From the NCBI GenBank assembly GCA_025354965.1, contig JANXLW010000032.1, positions 1 through 13,834 of the forward strand: 13,834 nucleotides of DNA, read 5' to 3'. Below the pieces are notes generated by a model. That model did no database searches and was not told the DNA's origin. It was given only the letters and a program-made list of their open reading frames with translations. Position numbers and translations under genes: made by a program. This DNA is from Betaproteobacteria bacterium. GTDB taxonomy: Bacteria; Pseudomonadota; Gammaproteobacteria; Burkholderiales; Burkholderiaceae_C. Each line of letters starts with the position of its first letter. Within the stretch, counting starts at the first letter, position 1. Positions 1 through 7,299 of this stretch are shown piece after piece.

Positions 1-1183
1 GATGAAGCGCTCCAACCTGCGTGGCCGCGGTGGGGCCGGCTTTGTCACCGGACTCAAATGGGAGTTGTGCCGGCAGGCGCCGGGCGTCGAACGTGTGGTG
101 GTGTGCAATGCGGACGAAGGCGAGCCGGGTACCTTCAAGGACCGCGTACTGTTGAGTCGCCACGCCGATACCGTGTTTGAGGGTATGACCATCGCCGCCC
201 ATGTTATTGGTGCCCGGCGCGGTCTGCTGTATTTGCGAGGCGAGTACCGCTATTTGCTGGAGCAACTGCTGGCGCTGCTGCAGGTTCGGCGCGACGCGCA
301 TTTGCTGGGGGGCAATATCGCGGGACAGCAGGGTTTCAATTTCGACATCACCATCCATGTCGGTGCTGGCGCCTACGTTTGCGGGGAAGAGTCGGCGCTG
401 ATCGAGTCGCTGGAAGGCAAGCGCGGCACGCCCCGCATCCGTCCACCATTTCCGGTGAAGCGGGGCTACCTGGGTCATCCGACTATTGTCAACAACGTCG
501 AAACCTTCTGCGCAGTGGCCGCTATCGCTCTACAGGGCGGCGCCTGGTGGACCGCCATCGGTACACCCGAATCCACCGGCACCAAGATCCATTCGGTATC
601 GGGCGACTGTGATCGCCCTGGCCTGTACGAGTACCCGTTTGGCACCCGCATCGACGCCATCCTGCAGGACTGCGGTGCGCGCGACACACAGGCAGTGCAG
701 GTTGGCGGCCCATCGGGTATGTGTTTGTCGGATTCCGAGTTCGATCGACGTATCGCGTTTGAAGACGTGCCGACGGCCGGTGCTTTCATGGTGTTTGACC
801 GCAGTCGTGATATGTTCGAAGTGGCGCGCGGTTTTGCTCATTTTTTCGCGCACGAGAGTTGCGGTTTTTGCACGCCTTGCCGGGTCGGAACCGAACTGGT
901 GGCGCGCCGTCTGGACAAGCTTGCCGCCGGCCACGGTTCACACGACGACCTTGTGGTGCTGATCGAGCTCGACCGCTTGTTGCACAGTGCGAGCCACTGC
1001 GGTCTGGGCGCCAGTGCCTGCAACCCGCTGCGAGACACTATTTTGAAGTTCCGTCCGGCCTACCAGCAGCGCATCAAGTCGCTGCATTTTGAGCCCGCAT
1101 TCGATCTTGACACAGAGCTGTCAATTGCCCGGCGTATGACCGGCCGCGACGACGCTGGCGCGCATCTGGAGAACCTGGCATGA
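1..1183 (+). CDS. hoxF: NAD-reducing hydrogenase, diaphorase subunit HoxF (5' end missing)
   Basis: HoxF is the NADH-binding flavoprotein of the group 3d bidirectional [NiFe] hydrogenase. It passes electrons between NAD(H), FMN and iron-sulfur clusters in the cytoplasm. The visible 393 residues are the NuoF-like core. They contain the glycine-rich FMN/NADH segment GRGGAGF (visible residues 8-14), ADEGEPGTFKDR (37-48) and GAGAYVCGEESALIESLEG (121-139). The [4Fe-4S] ligands follow: C287, C290 and C293 in ESCGFCTPCR, then C333 in SHCGLG. The ATG at base 2 is an internal methionine, because the conserved FMN-binding region follows it at once. About 200 N-terminal residues (the NuoE-like part of a roughly 600-residue HoxF) must lie before the window. 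The stop overlaps the hoxU start as ATGA, which implies translational coupling. The alternative, NuoF of complex I, is unlikely because hoxU, hoxY, hoxH and hoxW follow. Confidence 0.95.
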   Translation, partial: MKRSNLRGRGGAGFVTGLKWELCRQAPGVERVVVCNADEGEPGTFKDRVLLSRHADTVFEGMTIAAHVIGARRGLLYLRGEYRYLLEQLLALLQVRRDAHLLGGNIAGQQGFNFDITIHVGAGAYVCGEESALIESLEGKRGTPRIRPPFPVKRGYLGHPTIVNNVETFCAVAAIALQGGAWWTAIGTPESTGTKIHSVSGDCDRPGLYEYPFGTRIDAILQDCGARDTQAVQVGGPSGMCLSDSEFDRRIAFEDVPTAGAFMVFDRSRDMFEVARGFAHFFAHESCGFCTPCRVGTELVARRLDKLAAGHGSHDDLVVLIELDRLLHSASHCGLGASACNPLRDTILKFRPAYQQRIKSLHFEPAFDLDTELSIARRMTGRDDAGAHLENLA

Positions 1184-1902
1184 CGGATGTAATTCCATCT
1201 GGACCGACCTTTTTTCTCGACGGTAAAGAGGTCCCTTTTCAAGCCAGTGAAACCATTTTGCAGGCGGCAACCCGGGCTCACCGGTACATCCCGCATCTGT
1301 GCTGGCACCCTGATTTCCCGGCCCATGGCTCGTGCCGCTTGTGCAGCGTAAAAGTCAATGGCCAGACTGCTGCCGCCTGTACGGTGCGCGCAGCGCCCGA
1401 CCTGGTGATTGAGAGCGACACCGAGGAACTCAACGGCCAGCGCAAGCGCTTGCTGCAAATGTTGTTTATTGAAGGCAATCACTTTTGTCCGAGTTGCGAA
1501 AAGAGCGGCAACTGCCTGCTGCAGGCGACGGCCTACCAAATGGGCATGCTGGGCCCGCACTTTGAGGAGTTTTATCCGGATCGTCCGGTCGACGCCAGCC
1601 ACCCCGACATCCTGCTCGACTTCAACCGATGCATCCTGTGCGAGTTGTGCGTCAAGGCCAGCCGCAATGTCGATGGCAAGAACGTGTTTGCCATCGGCGG
1701 GCATGGCATCGCCAGCCACCTTTTGGTCAACAGTGAGTCCGGCAAACTGGCCGACACCTCGATGGCACTTGCCGACCGCGCGGCCAATATCTGCCCGGTG
1801 GGTGTGATCCTGCCCAAGCGGCGCGGTTTTGCGATACCGATCGGGCAGCGGCGCTTTGACGACAAATCGGTGGCCGAGCAAGCGCAGGGTGATACCTCAT
1901 GA
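1180..1902 (+). CDS. hoxU: NAD-reducing hydrogenase, iron-sulfur diaphorase subunit HoxU
   Basis: HoxU carries the iron-sulfur relay between the flavin of HoxF and the hydrogenase dimer HoxYH. The 240-residue protein matches the N-terminal part of NuoG and is close to the usual HoxU length of about 235. A [2Fe-2S] ferredoxin domain has ligands C41, C52, C55 and C67. A His-ligated [4Fe-4S] site is H101, C103, C106 and C112 in HFCPSCEKSGNC. A further [4Fe-4S] site is C151, C154 and C157 with C205 in ICPVG. The H-x-C spacing of the His cluster, shorter than the H-x3-C of NuoG, is as I recall it in Cupriavidus HoxU. The start overlaps the hoxF stop and the end overlaps the hoxY start, both as ATGA, so the subunits are probably made in fixed ratio. 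The antisense open frame at 1060-1881 is a shadow. Confidence 0.96.
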   Translation: MTDVIPSGPTFFLDGKEVPFQASETILQAATRAHRYIPHLCWHPDFPAHGSCRLCSVKVNGQTAAACTVRAAPDLVIESDTEELNGQRKRLLQMLFIEGNHFCPSCEKSGNCLLQATAYQMGMLGPHFEEFYPDRPVDASHPDILLDFNRCILCELCVKASRNVDGKNVFAIGGHGIASHLLVNSESGKLADTSMALADRAANICPVGVILPKRRGFAIPIGQRRFDDKSVAEQAQGDTS

Positions 1903-2465
1903 GCGGCGTCGGTGTGTCGCAGACGCCGCCCAAGTTCAGGGTTGCTACCGTCTCGTTGGCCGGCTGCTTTGGCTGCCATATGTCATTCCTGGACATCGAC
2001 GAGCGTTTGTTCGAACTGATCGAACACATCGAGTTCGACCGCTCGCCGCTGACCGATATCAAGACGCTGGGGCAGTGCGACATCGGTCTGATCGAAGGCG
2101 GACTTTGCAACGCCGAGAACGTGCAGGTGCTGCGTGACTTTCGCGCTCACTGCAAGACACTGGTGGCGGTGGGCGCCTGCGCCATCAACGGAGGCTTGCC
2201 GGCGCAACGTAACCACCTTGATCTGGCCACCTTGCTGGCCGACGTGTACCGCTGTCGACCGGGCATGAGTAGCGGCAGCGCCATTCCGAATGACCCCGAG
2301 CTGCCACTGCCGCTGAACAAAGTGCGCCCGGTTCACGAGGTGGTGCATGTGGACTACTTTTTACCGGGTTGCCCGCCTTCGGCAGACACATTCTGGCGTT
2401 TTCTGTGCGAATGGATGGCCGGACGCACTCTGCACCTCGACCACGACTCGTTGCACTACGACTGA
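1899..2465 (+). CDS. hoxY: NAD-reducing [NiFe] hydrogenase small subunit HoxY
   Basis: HoxY is the small subunit of the hydrogenase module. It carries the proximal [4Fe-4S] cluster next to the NiFe site of HoxH. The four expected ligands are visible: C23 and C26 in AGCFGCHMSF, C94 in VGACAINGG and C158 in PGCPPSADTFW. The protein has 188 residues, a little shorter than the 209 I recall for Cupriavidus HoxY. It has no twin-arginine leader and no extra cluster motifs, as expected for a cytoplasmic group 3 enzyme rather than a membrane-bound uptake hydrogenase. The start lies in an ATGA overlap with hoxU. The stop is two bases before the hoxH start. Confidence 0.95.
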   Translation: MSGVGVSQTPPKFRVATVSLAGCFGCHMSFLDIDERLFELIEHIEFDRSPLTDIKTLGQCDIGLIEGGLCNAENVQVLRDFRAHCKTLVAVGACAINGGLPAQRNHLDLATLLADVYRCRPGMSSGSAIPNDPELPLPLNKVRPVHEVVHVDYFLPGCPPSADTFWRFLCEWMAGRTLHLDHDSLHYD

Positions 2466-2467
2466 CC

Positions 2468-4018
2468 ATGAGCGCCTCACTTGAAACCGCTGCCCCCGAA
2501 GCCGTCATGCAAGGTCTGCGCCGGGTCGCCATCGACCCGGTATCCCGCGTTGAAGGCCATGGCAAGGTGACGATCCTGCTGGACGCACAAAACCACGTGC
2601 AGCAGGTGCGCCTGCACATCGTCGAATTTCGTGGCTTTGAGAAATTCATCGAAGGCCGACCGTACTGGGAAGTGCCGGTGATGGTGCAACGGCTGTGTGG
2701 TATCTGCCCGGTGTCGCATCACCTGGCGGCATCGAAAGCGTTCGACCGCGTGGTGGGAGCGTTACCGATCACACCGTCCGCTGAAAAAATACGTCGACTG
2801 ATGCACTATGGGCAGGTCATGCAGTCTCACGCGTTGCACTTTTTTTACCTGGCGTCGCCGGACCTGTTGTTTGGCTTCGATTCCGAACTGAACCGACGCA
2901 ACATCGTCGGCGTGGCGCAGGCCCATCCCGATATCGCCAGGAAAGGTGTGTTGCTGCGCAAGTTTGGTCAGGAAGTGATCCGCGCCACTGCCGGCAAGCG
3001 CGTGCATGGCACCGGCTCGGTGCCGGGCGGTGTCAACAAGCATGTCAGTCTGGAGGACCGCGCGCTGCTGCAGCGCGATGTGAAGCAGATGATGGCATGG
3101 GCGCAGGACGCTGTGGCGATTGCCAAACAACTGCACGCGCAGAACCCGGTGCTGTACGACGGCTTCGGTGCATTTCGTTCCAACATGCTGTCGCTGGTGC
3201 GCGCCGACGGGGCACTGGACTTGTATGACGGCCAACTTCGTGTGCGTGACGTGGCAGGCAAGATCATCTTCGACGGCGTCAGTGACCAAGGCTACCTTGA
3301 CTTGATCGAGGAAGAAGTCAAGCCCTGGACTTACATGAAGTTCCCCTTCCTCAAGAGCCTGGGGGCCGAGCTGGGCTGGTACCGGGTTGGGCCACTGGCG
3401 CGCCTGCAAAACTGCGATTTCATTCCCAGCCCGCTGGCTGAAGTGCAGCGCCGCGAGTTTATCGACTGGGGCCGAGGTGAGCCTGTCCAAGCGACGCTGG
3501 CCTACCACTGGGCGCGCATGGTCGAGCTGTTGCACTGTGTCGAGGTGATCCAGGAACTACTTGACGACCCCGACATTCTGTGCGGTGAGTTGATGGCCAT
3601 AGGCCCGCGCCAGCATTCCTCGCAAGCCGGCGCTGGGCGTCGGCGGGGCGTGGGTGTGATCGAGGCGCCGCGCGGCACGCTGATCCACCACTACGAAGTT
3701 GGCGATGATGATTTGGTAAAGATGTGCAACCTGATCGTCTCCACCACCCACAACAACCAGGCTATGAACGAGGCGGTGCGTTCGGTGGCGCGCCAATACC
3801 TGAGCGGGCGCGAACTGACCGAAGGCTTGCTCAACCACATTGAGGTGGCGATTCGCGCTTATGACCCTTGTCTGTCGTGTGCCACCCATGCACTGGGGCA
3901 GATGCCACTGGACGTGGCGCTGGTGGGCTCCACAGGCGAGCTGATCGACCGTGTTGTCAGATCGCAGCAGGGCGAGTTCACGCATAACCCGGGTCCGCCG
4001 GTAAGCCAGCCTGCATGA
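2468..4018 (+). CDS. hoxH: NAD-reducing [NiFe] hydrogenase large (catalytic) subunit HoxH
   Basis: HoxH holds the NiFe(CN)2CO active site that splits or makes H2. The L1 motif RVEGHG is at residues 27-32. The N-terminal metal ligands are C77 and C80 in QRLCGIC, and the C-terminal ligands C468 and C471 in DPCLSCATH. All four are ordinary Cys codons. The ATG at 2468 was chosen because it sits two bases after the hoxY stop and leaves only 20 residues before the conserved AIDPVSRVEG block; an in-frame ATG at 2369 lies inside hoxY and is rejected. The family is usually about 490 residues and this protein has 516. Part of the excess is a long C-terminal peptide: 42 residues follow H474, the expected cleavage point, against about 24 in Cupriavidus HoxH from memory. 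HoxW, encoded next, is the likely protease that removes it. Confidence 0.96.
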   Translation: MSASLETAAPEAVMQGLRRVAIDPVSRVEGHGKVTILLDAQNHVQQVRLHIVEFRGFEKFIEGRPYWEVPVMVQRLCGICPVSHHLAASKAFDRVVGALPITPSAEKIRRLMHYGQVMQSHALHFFYLASPDLLFGFDSELNRRNIVGVAQAHPDIARKGVLLRKFGQEVIRATAGKRVHGTGSVPGGVNKHVSLEDRALLQRDVKQMMAWAQDAVAIAKQLHAQNPVLYDGFGAFRSNMLSLVRADGALDLYDGQLRVRDVAGKIIFDGVSDQGYLDLIEEEVKPWTYMKFPFLKSLGAELGWYRVGPLARLQNCDFIPSPLAEVQRREFIDWGRGEPVQATLAYHWARMVELLHCVEVIQELLDDPDILCGELMAIGPRQHSSQAGAGRRRGVGVIEAPRGTLIHHYEVGDDDLVKMCNLIVSTTHNNQAMNEAVRSVARQYLSGRELTEGLLNHIEVAIRAYDPCLSCATHALGQMPLDVALVGSTGELIDRVVRSQQGEFTHNPGPPVSQPA

Positions 4019-4479
4019 ACGCAACGCCTGAACCCGTAGCGCCATTGCTGGTGTTCGGCTGGGGCAATCTGAGCCGTGGTGATGACGCGTTGGGACCATT
4101 GTGCATTGAGCGACTGCGCGCTGTGCTGGGGGCGTCAGCACGCGTGGAATTTCTTGACGACTACCAGTTGCAAATTGAACATGCGCTTGACCTTGCAGGT
4201 CGCCAGCGCGTGCTGTTTGTCGATGCCAGCCTGAATTGCCGAGCGCCCTTTGAGGTGACGCAACTACTTGCCAGGCAAGACGCCAGTGTCACTTCGCACG
4301 CACTGTCACCGCAAGCTCTGCTTCATGTGTATCGCGAGTTGCGGGGTGAAGCGCCACCGCATTGCACCCTGCTGGCGATTCGAGGCGAGCGCTTTGAGTT
4401 GGGCGAGCCGCCCGGTGCCAGCGCCATGGCCCATCTGGAAGCGGCATTGCAATGGGCCCAGAAATGGTTGGGCGCCTAA
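4015..4479 (+). CDS. hoxW: hydrogenase maturation protease HoxW
   Basis: HoxW is a nickel-dependent endopeptidase (peptidase family M52, the HycI/HyaD type). It trims the C-terminal extension of HoxH after nickel insertion and so closes the active site. The 154-residue protein opens with the family signature VFGWGNLSRGDDALG (residues 13-27). The expected metal-binding positions are an acidic residue in the GDD, D70 in LFVDAS and H95 in SHALSP. The start overlaps the hoxH stop as ATGA, consistent with a dedicated HoxH protease. It is the last gene of the visible hox operon. The mnmH stop on the other strand lies four bases beyond its stop, so no hoxI or hypABF genes follow as they do in Cupriavidus. 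Confidence 0.92.
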   Translation: MNATPEPVAPLLVFGWGNLSRGDDALGPLCIERLRAVLGASARVEFLDDYQLQIEHALDLAGRQRVLFVDASLNCRAPFEVTQLLARQDASVTSHALSPQALLHVYRELRGEAPPHCTLLAIRGERFELGEPPGASAMAHLEAALQWAQKWLGA

Positions 4480-4483
4480 GCCG

Positions 4484-5548
4484 TCAGGTTGCCAGGTTTT
4501 GCAGCAGTTGTTGCGCCAGGGAATTCATGGCCGCCACCGAATGATCACTGGGGCTGATGACTTTTGCGTTCTCAAAGCGCAAGAAATTGCGCTGCATCGA
4601 CTGCAGGTAAACCGGATCGTAATGTTGCCTCAATAGCTGTTGCACCACCGGCGCAATGTTGCCAGCGCGAACCGATGCCTGCCAGCCCGCCACAACCACT
4701 TTGCCACGGAACTCGGCCAGCACCTGCAGACGTTCACAAAAGTGCTCGATATCCTGCACAAAAAAAGCGTAGTCCTCCAGCAGCAGCGCCACCCGTTCGG
4801 CATCCGGCAGTACCAGGTTCAGGCAGGGACTCTGGCGCATGGCTTCAATCAGTGAAGGTGGCACGCTAACATTGCCGACCTTCTTGCTTTCGCTCTCAAT
4901 GAACACCGGTTGAGTGGCGTCCAGTGCTCTGAGCGCGTCCCACACCAGCGTATCAAAGCGTTTTTGCGTCGGTTGCGCCAGCCCGGGAATGGCACCGAGA
5001 ACCGAGCTGCGATGGTTTGCCAGGGCTTCCAGGTCCAGCACCTGGGCACCGTGTGCTGCCAGGGCTTGAAGCAGCCGGGTTTTGCCGGAGCCGGTCGTGC
5101 CACAGACTACACGCCACTCCAGCGTGCCCACCAGGCGCGGAATGTCTTGCACCACGGCCGCCCGAAAAGCCTTGTAACCACCTTCAAGCAAGGTGACGCG
5201 AAATCCGATCTGCGACAGGATCAAAGACAGTGCACCGCTGCGCTGGCCGCCGCGCCAGCAGTAAGCCAGTGGCTTCCAGTCTCTCGGTTTGTCGATAACC
5301 TCACGCTCGATATGGCTGGCAATATTGCGCGCCGCAATGGCGGCACCGCGTTTTTTGGCCTCGAACGCGTTGACCTGCTTGTACAGCGTGCCAATGTCAC
5401 GTCGCTCCTCGTTGTTGAGCGTCGGCCAGTTCACTGCGCCGGGCAGGTGGTCTTCGTCAAACTCGCCTTCGCTGCGGGCGTCAATGACCGTGTCAAATTC
5501 GTGCATTCGGCCAATGACTTCATCGGCGCTCAGGGTGTTCAGGCTCAT
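4484..5548 (-). CDS. mnmH: tRNA 2-selenouridine synthase MnmH (SelU)
   Basis: MnmH converts 2-thiouridine at wobble position 34 of certain tRNAs to the geranylated and then the 2-selenouridine form, using selenophosphate. The 354-residue protein has the family's two parts. The first is an N-terminal rhodanese domain (about residues 1-130) with active-site C97 in YCWRGGQRSGA, the same number as the essential Cys of E. coli YbbB. The second is a P-loop domain with GTTGSGKT at 150-157. E. coli SelU has 364 residues, so this gene looks complete. The start overlaps the tesA stop (ATGA, 5545-5548), so tesA and mnmH form a coupled pair. It converges on hoxW with only four bases between the stops and no visible T-rich terminator. 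Activity would need SelD, which is not in the window. Confidence 0.95.
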   Translation of the reverse strand: MSLNTLSADEVIGRMHEFDTVIDARSEGEFDEDHLPGAVNWPTLNNEERRDIGTLYKQVNAFEAKKRGAAIAARNIASHIEREVIDKPRDWKPLAYCWRGGQRSGALSLILSQIGFRVTLLEGGYKAFRAAVVQDIPRLVGTLEWRVVCGTTGSGKTRLLQALAAHGAQVLDLEALANHRSSVLGAIPGLAQPTQKRFDTLVWDALRALDATQPVFIESESKKVGNVSVPPSLIEAMRQSPCLNLVLPDAERVALLLEDYAFFVQDIEHFCERLQVLAEFRGKVVVAGWQASVRAGNIAPVVQQLLRQHYDPVYLQSMQRNFLRFENAKVISPSDHSVAAMNSLAQQLLQNLAT

Positions 5549-6231
5549 TTCAGCAACTTGCGCAACTCAGGCCAGACATTGCCCAGTATCGCTGGGTGCG
5601 CCTCTTCCCTGGGGTGAATGCGGTCGGCCTGAAACAGCCGTGTGCTATCAGGCACATCGGCAACACCCTTGAGCAAAAACGGCACCAACGCCACCTTGTG
5701 GGCTTTGGCCACATCGGCAAACATCGCCGCGAATCGCGCGTTGTAGTCCCGGCCGTAGTTGGGTGGCACTTGCATGCCAATCAGCAGTACCCTGGCGCCA
5801 GCTTTTTGGGCCATATTGGTCATCTGGTTCAGGTTGTCCTGGCTGAGTTGCAGCGCCAAGCCACGTAAGGCGTCGTTGGCGCCCAGCTCAATGATCACGT
5901 GGCTTGGCTGGTGTTGTGCCAGCAGGGCGGCCAGGCGCGAACGCCCGCCCGACGTTGTGTCGCCGCTGATGCTGGCATTGACCACGGCGGCGGCAATTTT
6001 CTCGGTCTGCAACTTCTGCTCCAGCAGGGCGACCCAGCCGCTGCCGCGTTTGAGGCCATACTCGGCACTCAGGGAATCGCCCAGCACCAGGATGGTCTTG
6101 GGTTTGGCGGGCACGTTTGCCTTGCTGGCATTGACCGCGTCACTGGCGGATACCCCCGCAACAGCAGCCATTAAAGCGGCTGCGATAAAGTGACGCCGAT
6201 AACCGTGTCGGTCATACAAAGAAAGTCTCAT
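5545..6231 (-). CDS. tesA: SGNH/GDSL hydrolase, TesA-type acyl-CoA thioesterase/arylesterase/lysophospholipase
   Basis: TesA-type enzymes are periplasmic serine esterases acting on acyl thioesters, aryl esters and lysophospholipids. The four SGNH blocks are present: S53 in LGDSLSAEYG, G90 in ASISGDTTSGG, N119 in ELGANDALRG, and D203/H206 in ADRIHP. The N-terminus has a basic stretch and a hydrophobic run, RRHFIAAALMAAVAGVSA (12-29), typical of an exported protein. I start it at the ATG at 6231 (228 residues). A TTG at 6219 would also fit and would bring the start closer to the RRHF signal. The open frame running back to 6459 is antisense to ybbA and is rejected. The chosen start shares a CATG with the divergent ABC gene. 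In E. coli, tesA is likewise divergent from ybbA, which supports the assignment. Confidence 0.9.
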   Translation of the reverse strand: MRLSLYDRHGYRRHFIAAALMAAVAGVSASDAVNASKANVPAKPKTILVLGDSLSAEYGLKRGSGWVALLEQKLQTEKIAAAVVNASISGDTTSGGRSRLAALLAQHQPSHVIIELGANDALRGLALQLSQDNLNQMTNMAQKAGARVLLIGMQVPPNYGRDYNARFAAMFADVAKAHKVALVPFLLKGVADVPDSTRLFQADRIHPREEAHPAILGNVWPELRKLLK

Positions 6232-6916
6232 GTCTGATTCAATTATTTCCGTCGAACATGTTTTTAAGTCGGTGACAGATTCCACCGGCACTCTCGACAT
6301 TTTGCGCGATATTGATTTTGTGCTGAATGCGCGCGAGACCGTGGCCATTGTCGGCGCCTCCGGCTCTGGCAAAAGCACACTGCTGTCCATCATTGCGGGG
6401 CTCGATACCCCGACTCGCGGCACCGTGCGCTTGAGCGGGCAAGATCTGTTTGCCATCAACGAAGACGAGCGCGCCGCGCTGCGGGCGAAAAGCGTGGGGT
6501 TTGTGTTCCAGAGTTTTCAGTTGCTGGGTAATCTCACCGCACTTGAAAACGTGATGCTGCCGCTAGAGTTGGCCGACCGACGCGACGCCCGCAAGGCCGC
6601 CACCGAAATGCTGGCTCGCGTCGGCCTCTCGGAACGCCTGGGCCACTATCCCAAGGTGCTCAGTGGCGGTGAGCAGCAGCGGGTGGCGCTGGCGCGCGCC
6701 TTTGTCGTCAAACCCGCAGTATTGCTGGCAGATGAGCCGACTGGCAGCCTGGACTTTGCCACCGGTGAAAAGGTCATGGAACTGATGTTTGACCTGAACC
6801 GCGAGCAGGGCACCACGCTGGTACTGGTGACCCATGACACTGCCATTGCTACCCGCTGCGATCGGCGCATCGTCATCGAAGCCGGGCAGGTTCTCGCTAC
6901 CGCGCTGGCTTCTTAA
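6230..6916 (+). CDS. ybbA: ABC transporter ATP-binding protein, YbbA/LolD-like
   Basis: This is a complete 228-residue ABC ATPase of the MacB/LolD/YbbA group, which normally drives FtsX-like permeases that act on envelope lipids or peptides. The motifs are Walker A GASGSGKST (42-50), Q-loop Q94 in FVFQSFQ, signature LSGGEQQR (144-151), Walker B VLLADEP (164-170) and switch His 202 in VTHD. Length and context (divergent from tesA) match E. coli YbbA. In E. coli the permease gene ybbP follows; here a gene-poor region with repeats follows, so no membrane partner is in view. The ribosome site is weak (AAAGAAAG some bases before the ATG). Its promoter must lie within the 5' end of tesA. LolD is the main alternative, but the lolC/lolE context is absent. 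Confidence 0.88.
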   Translation: MSDSIISVEHVFKSVTDSTGTLDILRDIDFVLNARETVAIVGASGSGKSTLLSIIAGLDTPTRGTVRLSGQDLFAINEDERAALRAKSVGFVFQSFQLLGNLTALENVMLPLELADRRDARKAATEMLARVGLSERLGHYPKVLSGGEQQRVALARAFVVKPAVLLADEPTGSLDFATGEKVMELMFDLNREQGTTLVLVTHDTAIATRCDRRIVIEAGQVLATALAS

Positions 6917-6952
6917 GTCATTTGGTCCATTTGTGCACATACGCCTCGTGTG

Positions 6953-7010
6953 AGGCGGGTGGTGCGGCCTGCGGACTCCGGCCCACGCTCGCAAGCCGCA
7001 CCACCCGCCT
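6953..7010. repeat. perfect 16-bp inverted repeat (large hairpin)
   Basis: The left arm AGGCGGGTGGTGCGGC (6953-6968) and right arm GCCGCACCACCCGCCT (6995-7010) are exact reverse complements around a 26-nt loop. It lies between the ybbA stop at 6916 and the stop (7014) of the facing gene remnant, the usual place for a bidirectional terminator. No T-tract follows on either strand, so a standard intrinsic terminator is not shown. It could be a REP-like extragenic palindrome instead. Confidence 0.75.
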
Positions 7011-7013
7011 TCA

Positions 7014-7178
7014 TCAAGAACTTGGTCCTAACCTGCCCAAAATCATCGGCTTGACGTCATCGATACTGAAGTCGCCGATTGGAGCTTTAGACGCTAAGCG
7101 GTCTTGCAAAATGGCTTTCAGACCTTGGGCCCCAGGCACGTCAGAACTCAAGACGACGCGGCACTCAACTCCGTTCGT
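7014..7178 (-). pseudogene. probable 3' remnant of an unidentified protein gene
   Basis: On the minus strand an open frame ends at a TGA (7014-7016). Its product reads like a genuine protein C-terminus: the last 35 or so residues include GLKAILQDRLASKAP and IGDFSIDDVKPMILGRLG. No ATG or GTG with a ribosome site opens it. In the upstream direction the coding-like sequence ends at the GTCCCCCG edge of the short repeat at 7167-7217, and an in-frame stop lies at 7209-7211. Third-codon GC is lower than in neighbouring genes. I do not recognise the family. A whole small gene with an unusual start is possible but less likely. Confidence 0.35.
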
Positions 7179-7217
7179 GTCCCCCGGCCTTCGGCCTCCT
7201 CCTTGACCTCACTGCGC
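7167..7217 (+). repeat. short extragenic repeat, copy A
   Basis: This copy has two conserved blocks. Block 1 (7167-7186) contains TGTCCCCCG and matches copy B at 16 of 20 bases. Block 2 (7196-7217) is CTCCTCCTTGACCTCACTGC plus GC and matches copy B at 18 of 22. Between them is a 9-nt spacer that belongs to a small GGCC-TTC-GGCC hairpin. Copy B lies about 100 bp away in the opposite orientation. Two related copies in one gap suggest a dispersed repeat family. Confidence 0.55.
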
Positions 7218-7299
7218 TGAGCGCCACGCCGTCCTGAGTCCGCCAACGTTGTGGGGGCTCAAGGGTATTGAGGCATTGCAAGCCAACACGGCTGGTTGA

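Noticed and set aside
1060..1881. 273-residue minus-strand open frame
   Set aside because: It is antisense to hoxU, which has all its cluster ligands. The frame has no recognisable motifs and is a high-GC shadow.
2369..2467. In-frame 5' extension of hoxH
   Set aside because: It lies inside hoxY, and its residues look unlike the family. The ATG at 2468 is two bases after the hoxY stop, as expected in this coupled operon.
3850..3900. Possible [NiFeSe] hydrogenase, suggested by the adjacent selenium gene
   Set aside because: The HoxH metal ligands are encoded by ordinary Cys codons (TGT/TGC) with no in-frame TGA. MnmH acts on tRNA, not on selenocysteine synthesis.
6232..6459. N-terminal extension of tesA to 6459
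   Set aside because: It is antisense to the conserved N-terminal half of ybbA, including Walker A, and it would bury the signal-peptide-like region.
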